Source: CF-39 sp036518215 (GTDB taxonomy: Bacteria; Chloroflexota; Limnocylindria; P2-11E). From it: a stretch of DNA of 11,166 nucleotides. Positions 6,988 to 11,166 of the stretch are shown here, piece by piece. The stretch spans positions 1-11,166 of the forward strand of contig DATDNP010000002.1 of assembly GCA_036518215.1 (NCBI GenBank), in the 5' to 3' direction. The translations under genes were made by a program, and so were the position numbers. The notes beneath the pieces are model-generated. The model was not told the origin of the DNA. It searched no databases and saw nothing but the letters and a program-made list of their open reading frames with translations. Each line of letters begins with the position of its first letter. The first letter of the stretch is position 1.

Positions 6988-9234
6988 ATGGCACGGAGGG
7001 CAACGAGGAAGGGAGGCCGGGGCGCGGTCCCGGCACAGGGAGCGCGGATCCGCAACGAGGTCGCGGCGATCGCGCTCGTCGCGTTCGCCGTGCTGTCGCT
7101 CGTCGCGCTCTTCGTCGACGAGAACGCCGCGGTGCTCCACTGGTGGCGCGACATCATGTTCCGCTCCCTCGGGTGGGGCGCGATCCTCATCCCGTTCGTC
7201 CTCGCCGCGCTCGCGGGCGAGATGTGGTTCGGCCTCCTCGAGCGCTCGATGACCGCGCCGATCGGCGGCGGCTTCATCGCGTTCAGCGCGCTCCTCGCGC
7301 TGCTCCAGCACTACCAGGGCGGCGACGTCTCCGCGGGCGAGGGCGCCGGCGGGTATCTCGGCGCGGCGCTCGCGAACGTCGCGCGCGCCGGACTCGGCGA
7401 CCTCGGGGCGCCGATCGCGCTCGTCGCGCTGTTCCTCGTCGGCGTCGTCGTCGCCGCGAACCGGACGCTCGCGGAGCTCGCGCGCCCGGCCTGGGAGAGG
7501 CGCGAGGTCGTGAAGGGCATCCGCCCCGGGGTGAGCCTGCCGAGCGGCGCCGGGACCCGCTTCGCCCGCGAGGTGGCGGGCGTGGACGACGATCCAGACG
7601 AGGAGCCCGCCGCGGAGCTGCCCGTCGAGCCGATGCGCATCAACCTCCCGCCAGAGCGGCCGAAGACGGCCGCCAAGGCCCCGGAGCCCGCCCAGAAGCC
7701 CCAGCTGCGGCTCCTGCCGCCCCACGAGGCCCCTGCGCCCGGCGCGCCGTCCATCGAGGGCCTGCCGCAGGCCGAGGTCGCCGCCGAGGGCGTCCTCCAC
7801 GCGAAGGCGGACAAGCAGTGGTCGCTGCCGTCCCTCGACCTCCTCGCCTCGGGTGACCACGGGAAGGCCGGCGGACCGAGCGAGATCCAGCGCAATGCGC
7901 AGCTCATCGAGGAGACGCTGTCGCACTTCGGGATCGCGGCGAAGGTGGTGGAGGCGACGGTCGGGCCCGTCGTCACGCGCTACGAGCTGAAGCCCGCCGC
8001 CGGCGTGAAGCTCTCACGGATCGAGGCCCTCTCCGACGATCTCGCGCTCGCGCTCGCGGCGCGCACGCTGCGCATCGAGGCGCCGATCCCGGGGAAGAGC
8101 GTCGTCGGCATCGAGGTCCCGAACATCGCCGTCGGGCTCGTGTCGCTGCGCGACGTCGTCGAGACGAGCCTCTACCAGCAGGCGGCCTCGAAGCTCACCG
8201 TCGCGCTCGGGCGCGACGTCGCGGGATCTCCGATCATCCTCGACCTCGCCGCGATGCCGCACCTGCTCGTCGCGGGCCAGACCGGATCGGGGAAGAGCGT
8301 CTCGATCTCATCGATCCTCTGCAGCCTTCTGCTGAACGCGACGCCGGACGAGGTGCGGCTCCTCATCGGCGACATGAAGCGCGTCGACTTCACCGCGTTC
8401 GGCGACATCCCGCATCTCCTCACGTCGGTCATGACCGACTCCGAGAAGATCCTGAACGCGCTGTACTGGGCCACGAGCGAGATGGATCGCCGCTACCGGC
8501 TCTTCGCGCGCAAGAGCGCGCGCAACATCGCCCAGTACAACGAGAAGCACACCGGGCCGGATCGCATCCCGTACGTCGTGTTCGTCATCGACGAGCTCGC
8601 CGACCTCATGCTCCAGGCACCGATCCAGGTCGAGAAGCAGATCACTCGGATCGCGCAGCTCGCGCGCGCGACCGGCATCCACCTCGTGCTCGGCACGCAG
8701 CGGCCGTCGGTCGACGTCATCACCGGCCTCATCAAGGCGAACATCCCGGCGCGCATCGCGTTCGCGACGGCAAGCGCGGTCGACTCGCGCACGATCCTCG
8801 ACATGACCGGCGCCGAGAAGCTCCTCGGTCGTGGCGACATGCTCGTGCTGCGGCCCGATCTCGCGAAGCCGATCCGCGCGCAGGGCGTGTTCGTGTCCGA
8901 CAACGAGATATCCGCCATCAGCCACCACTGGACGATGCAGTCGGGCCTGCGCTACGACCGCAACGACAAGGTGGTCGAGGGTCCGGATCGCCTCACGCGA
9001 CGCGAAGCGGAGGGCGACGAGATCGACGACGACCGCTACGACGAGGCCGTCGAGATCGTGCAGCGCGCCGGGCAGGCGTCGGTGTCGATGCTCCAGCGCA
9101 AGATGACGATCGGCTTCGCGCGTGCCGGCCGGCTCATCGACATGATGGAGCAGAACGGCGTCATCGGACCGCCGAAGGGTCCCGGCAAGATGCGTGAGGT
9201 GTACGGCGCAGCGCGCGGCCAGGGCGATCAGTAG
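6988..9234 (+). CDS. ftsK: DNA translocase FtsK/SpoIIIE
   Basis: The 748-residue product is a membrane-anchored, ATP-driven DNA pump that clears and orients chromosome ends at the division septum. ATG 6988 follows the rnj stop by 2 bases. The frame stays open far upstream, but that extension has no FtsK character. The N-terminus is basic, followed by about four hydrophobic segments (near 25-43, 62-84, 92-108, 140-157), an acidic and Pro/Ala-rich linker (about 200-290), the alpha domain (about 297-400) and the RecA-like motor. Walker A is GQTGSGKS (430-437), with Q where A or T is more usual. Walker B is VVFVIDELADLM (530-541). GTQRPSVDVITG (569-580) and TGAEKLLGRGDML (607-619) are family signatures. 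The winged-helix gamma domain (about 685-740, with VQRAGQASVSMLQR) should read polar guide sequences. The short linker resembles SpoIIIE more than the long E. coli FtsK. Confidence 0.97.
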   Translation: MARRATRKGGRGAVPAQGARIRNEVAAIALVAFAVLSLVALFVDENAAVLHWWRDIMFRSLGWGAILIPFVLAALAGEMWFGLLERSMTAPIGGGFIAFSALLALLQHYQGGDVSAGEGAGGYLGAALANVARAGLGDLGAPIALVALFLVGVVVAANRTLAELARPAWERREVVKGIRPGVSLPSGAGTRFAREVAGVDDDPDEEPAAELPVEPMRINLPPERPKTAAKAPEPAQKPQLRLLPPHEAPAPGAPSIEGLPQAEVAAEGVLHAKADKQWSLPSLDLLASGDHGKAGGPSEIQRNAQLIEETLSHFGIAAKVVEATVGPVVTRYELKPAAGVKLSRIEALSDDLALALAARTLRIEAPIPGKSVVGIEVPNIAVGLVSLRDVVETSLYQQAASKLTVALGRDVAGSPIILDLAAMPHLLVAGQTGSGKSVSISSILCSLLLNATPDEVRLLIGDMKRVDFTAFGDIPHLLTSVMTDSEKILNALYWATSEMDRRYRLFARKSARNIAQYNEKHTGPDRIPYVVFVIDELADLMLQAPIQVEKQITRIAQLARATGIHLVLGTQRPSVDVITGLIKANIPARIAFATASAVDSRTILDMTGAEKLLGRGDMLVLRPDLAKPIRAQGVFVSDNEISAISHHWTMQSGLRYDRNDKVVEGPDRLTRREAEGDEIDDDRYDEAVEIVQRAGQASVSMLQRKMTIGFARAGRLIDMMEQNGVIGPPKGPGKMREVYGAARGQGDQ

Positions 9235-10391
9235 TGCCGCGCCTTGGCGAGCTGCTCCGCGCACAGCGCGAGAAGAAGGGGATCACCCTCGAGCAGGCCG
9301 CGGCGGACACGCGCATCCGTGAGAAGTTCCTGGCCGCGCTCGAGGCGGGGGACTACCAGTCGCTTCCGGGCGCCGTGTACACGAAGGGCTTCCTACGCAA
9401 CTACGCCGAGTACCTCGACCTGCAGCAGGAGGACCTCGTCCTGCAGTTCCAGCAGGAGCGCGGTCTCATCGCCGAACCCGCGCGCACGTTCGAGCCGATG
9501 CGGCCGATCATGCGTCGCTCCGTCATCCTGACGCCGGCGGTCTTCGTCCCGGTGCTCGTGCTCGCGGGGATCGCGCTGTTCGTCGGCTACCTGTACTACC
9601 AGTTCACCTCGTTCGCGGTCGCACCGGCGCTCGAGGTGACCGATCCGTCGACCGACGTGATCGCCCAGCAGACGACGTACGTCCTGAAGGGACACACGGT
9701 GGCGACGGGCAAGGTCACGGTCACCGTGTTCCCCGGTCCGCTCACCATCTCCGATATCCGTCCCGACAGCGACGGGACCTTCACGACGACGGTCAACCTC
9801 ACCGCCGGCGCGAATCACATCGTCGTCGAGGTGCTCGACCAGAGCGGCAAAGTGAGCCGCGTGAGCCGGAGCATCATGCTCCAGCCGGACGCCGCCGCGT
9901 CGGCCTCTCCCGTGAAGCTCGTCGTCGATTCTCCGGCGAACGGCGCGCGCTTCGAAAATACGTTCGTCACGGTGAGCGGGACGACCGATGGGACGCTCAC
10001 CATCAACGGCGCCACGGCATCGGTCACGAACGGGCATTTCGAAGCGCACCTGAGCTATCCGGCCGGCCAGGAGACCATCACCATCGTCGCGCGCAACGCC
10101 GCCGGCGCGAGCGTCACCGAGACGCGCACGGTGAGCGTCGCCTACACCGCCGCGGTCGTGCAGGTGACGATGAAGGGCGGCGACGCGTGGATGCAGGCAC
10201 TGGTCGACGGCACCGTCGTCACCGGTACGGGCCGCGTGTACAAGGACGGTGAAAGCGCGACCTTCACCGGACATCAGGTCGTCGTACGCACGGGGAATGC
10301 CGCGGTCACGCAGATCACGCACAACGGCGTCCCCGAAGGCGCGCTCGGGACGCAGGGCCAGGTCGTCGAGAAGACCTACACCGCGCAGTGA
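9234..10391 (+). CDS. rodZ: RodZ-like protein: cytoplasmic HTH, one TM helix, extracytoplasmic Ig-like domains and DUF4115
   Basis: The product has 385 residues; GTG 9234 overlaps the ftsK stop by one base (TAGTG), with AGGG at 9221-9224 as a possible ribosome-binding site. Residues 1-75 form the RodZ helix-turn-helix (LGELLRAQREKKGITLEQAA, then VYTKGFLRNYAEYLDL), which in RodZ binds MreB rather than DNA. A single membrane helix spans about 97-121. Outside lie two beta-rich repeats (about 132-215 and 225-305); the second, with SPANGARFENTFVTVSG, resembles bacterial Ig-like or glucodextranase-B-type domains. Residues 308-384 (WMQALVDGTVV, GESATFTG) resemble the RodZ C-terminal DUF4115 domain. 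The position between ftsK and pgsA is where Bacillus carries its RodZ homologue YmfM. RodZ links the MreB cytoskeleton to wall elongation; whether mreB is present cannot be seen here. Confidence 0.88.
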   Translation: MPRLGELLRAQREKKGITLEQAAADTRIREKFLAALEAGDYQSLPGAVYTKGFLRNYAEYLDLQQEDLVLQFQQERGLIAEPARTFEPMRPIMRRSVILTPAVFVPVLVLAGIALFVGYLYYQFTSFAVAPALEVTDPSTDVIAQQTTYVLKGHTVATGKVTVTVFPGPLTISDIRPDSDGTFTTTVNLTAGANHIVVEVLDQSGKVSRVSRSIMLQPDAAASASPVKLVVDSPANGARFENTFVTVSGTTDGTLTINGATASVTNGHFEAHLSYPAGQETITIVARNAAGASVTETRTVSVAYTAAVVQVTMKGGDAWMQALVDGTVVTGTGRVYKDGESATFTGHQVVVRTGNAAVTQITHNGVPEGALGTQGQVVEKTYTAQ

Positions 10392-10903
10392 ACCTCGCCG
10401 ACGCGATCGGCGTGCTGCGCGCGCTCGCGGTGGTCCCGATCGCGTTCGCGATCCTCGCCGAGCAGCACGCCCTCGCGCTCGCGTTGTTCGCGCTCGCCGC
10501 GCTCTCCGACGCCGTCGACGGGTGGCTCGCGCGCCACGCCGGAGCCGCCACGCGCCACGGCGTCCTCCTCGATCCGCTCGCGGACAAGGTGCTCGTCGTC
10601 GGAACGCTCATCGCCCTCAGCGCGGCCCACACGGGCTGGCCGGTCACCGTCGTCACCGTGCTCGTCGCCGCACGCGAGCTCGCCGTCGCAGGCCTGCGCA
10701 TCGGCGCCTTCGCTCGGGCGATCGCCCTGCCCGCCGACCGGCTCGCGAAGCTGAAGACCGCGGCCGAGCTCGTCGGCACGGGAATGATCGTGTGGACCGA
10801 GCGGCCGTGGGCCGTGCTGGGCGCGGGCCTCGTGGGGCTCGCGTTCCTCCTCGGGCTGTACACGCTGCCGCGCTACATGGCGGCCGCACGCCGCGCCTCG
10901 TAG
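10388..10903 (+). CDS. pgsA: CDP-diacylglycerol--glycerol-3-phosphate 3-phosphatidyltransferase (PgsA)
   Basis: The 171-residue integral membrane enzyme transfers a phosphatidyl group from CDP-diacylglycerol to glycerol 3-phosphate, the committed step to phosphatidylglycerol. GTG 10388 overlaps the rodZ stop (GTGA). The CDP-alcohol phosphatidyltransferase signature is exact, DGx2ARx8Gx3Dx3D, with D44, G45, A48, R49, G58, D62 and D66, preceded by D41. Hydrophobic segments cover most of the chain. DRLAKLKTAAELVG (118-131) matches the PgsA-type KxKT region and argues for PgsA over other phosphatidyltransferases. It is slightly shorter than typical PgsA (about 180-200 residues) but looks complete. 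Its place between rodZ and cinA is a conserved one. Cardiolipin or inositol-phosphate synthase activity is less likely but not ruled out by the motif alone. Confidence 0.92.
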   Translation: MNLADAIGVLRALAVVPIAFAILAEQHALALALFALAALSDAVDGWLARHAGAATRHGVLLDPLADKVLVVGTLIALSAAHTGWPVTVVTVLVAARELAVAGLRIGAFARAIALPADRLAKLKTAAELVGTGMIVWTERPWAVLGAGLVGLAFLLGLYTLPRYMAAARRAS

Positions 10904-10935
10904 TCGCCGCCTGACCCAGCGTTCGACGTCCAGGC

Positions 10936-10969
10936 GCGGCGTAGGATGACGCCGCCTCACACGGCGGCG
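10936..10969 (+). other. Two overlapping, mutually exclusive hairpins after pgsA
   Basis: Bases 10936-10942 (GCGGCGT) pair with 10949-10955 (ACGCCGC) around AGGATG. Bases 10950-10956 (CGCCGCC) can instead pair with 10963-10969 (GGCGGCG) around TCACAC. The two 7-bp stems share 10950-10955, so only one can form at a time. No T run follows either. They may end the upstream transcript, act as a switch, or be chance in GC-rich DNA. Confidence 0.4.
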
Positions 10970-10998
10970 ACCCTGAGGACGACAGACATCCCCGATCT

Positions 10999-11035
10999 GC
11001 CGGTGTCCGCGGCGAGAGGAAGCGCGGACACCGGC
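10999..11035 (+). promoter_or_regulatory. Strong 13-bp hairpin in the cinA leader
   Basis: Bases 10999-11011 (GCCGGTGTCCGCG) pair perfectly with 11023-11035 (CGCGGACACCGGC) around an 11-base purine-rich loop (GCGAGAGGAAG). TTCATT follows, a poor T run, so it could be a weak terminator after pgsA or a structured 5' leader element of cinA, whose start is 27 bases on. The loop sequence AGAGGAA resembles a Shine-Dalgarno core but is too far from GTG 11063 to serve it. Confidence 0.55.
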
Positions 11036-11062
11036 TTCATTGCCTCGCGTAACCTGCTCGGC

Positions 11063-11166
11063 GTGGTCCAGAAGTCGCCACCGACGCTCGACTCCCTCGT
11101 CGAGCGCATGGCCGCCCTCCAGAAGGCGCTCGTGCGGAAGAGGGTCACGGTCGCGGTGGCCGAGTC
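11063..11166 (+). CDS. cinA: CinA/PncC-type nicotinamide-nucleotide amidase, 5' part (3' end outside window)
   Basis: About 34 codons are visible before the window edge. From GTG 11063 the product reads through LDSLVERMAALQ and then VRKRVTVAVAES. The final VAVAES is the start of the AESCTGG signature of the CinA C-terminal domain (PncC), which hydrolyses NMN to nicotinate mononucleotide. Because the signature lies near residue 33, this is a stand-alone C-terminal-domain type without the long N-terminal MoaB-like domain. GTG 11063 keeps the usual LxxLVxRxAxLL helix. In-frame alternatives are GTG 11003, inside the hairpin, and ATG 11108, which would trim that helix. No good Shine-Dalgarno is seen before 11063. 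Position after pgsA matches the pgsA-cinA-recA order of many bacteria, so recA may follow. Confidence 0.82.
   Translation, partial: MVQKSPPTLDSLVERMAALQKALVRKRVTVAVAE

Noticed and set aside
5318..7036. Long open frame (over 500 codons) on the minus strand opposite rnj, with similar ones opposite pnp and ftsK
   Set aside because: These are shadows of GC-rich codon bias. Their translations are Arg/Asp/Glu-rich low-complexity sequence with no family motifs, while the + strand genes have exact catalytic signatures.
10922..10947. Possible promoter for cinA: TTCGAC at 10922-10927 and TAGGAT at 10942-10947
   Set aside because: The spacer is only 14 bases and the -35 match is poor. TAGGAT also falls within a stable inverted repeat. 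Not supported without transcript mapping.

Overview
This window carries a high-GC chromosomal housekeeping block, all on the + strand. It shows no mobile element, CRISPR array, tRNA or rRNA. The outer gene order is rpsO (3' end), pnp ... rnj, ftsK, a rodZ-like gene, pgsA and cinA (5' end). This matches an old arrangement known from Gram-positive and related phyla; Bacillus, for example, has rpsO-pnpA ... spoIIIE-ymfM-pgsA-cinA-recA. Together with the GC-rich codon use, an RNase J and a RodZ carrying extra Ig-like domains, it suggests a GC-rich member of the Terrabacteria. An uncultured Chloroflexota lineage is my best guess, but that is inference and Actinomycetota-like lineages are not excluded.

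Layout. 1-194 is the end of ribosomal protein S15. 213-238 is a clean intrinsic terminator. 274-2499 is polynucleotide phosphorylase. About 2503-4687 is a three-gene cassette: a polyprenyl-phosphate-type GT2 glycosyltransferase, a YdjC/ChbG-type carbohydrate deacetylase and a class I methyltransferase. 4684-5328 is a family 4 Fe-S uracil-DNA glycosylase. 5321-6985 is RNase J, 6988-9234 FtsK/SpoIIIE, 9234-10391 a RodZ-like membrane protein, and 10388-10903 PgsA. 10904-11062 is a structured intergenic region, and 11063 to the edge is the start of CinA/PncC. From the glycosyltransferase to pgsA, genes overlap by 1-8 bases or lie 2 bases apart, so they probably form one translationally coupled operon.

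How the genes work together. PNPase and RNase J are the 3'-5' and 5'-3' arms of RNA turnover. FtsK, RodZ and PgsA serve chromosome segregation, cell shape and membrane lipid synthesis. Uracil glycosylase is DNA repair. The glycosyltransferase-deacetylase-methyltransferase cassette sits where peptidase and dap genes are found in better-known relatives. Its first two genes resemble the FlmF2-NaxD logic, in which a polyprenyl-phosphate sugar is made and then N-deacetylated, so it may make a cell-envelope glycolipid.

The oddest feature is the start of the glycosyltransferase. Its conserved N-terminal strand (LVLPAFNEA) is encoded directly after, and in frame with, the pnp stop codon, with no ATG/GTG/TTG available. 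The same stretch contains a perfect 13-bp hairpin whose loop is a TTA leucine codon. I found no convincing wholly new system. The cassette, this start region and the cinA leader are the parts worth checking.
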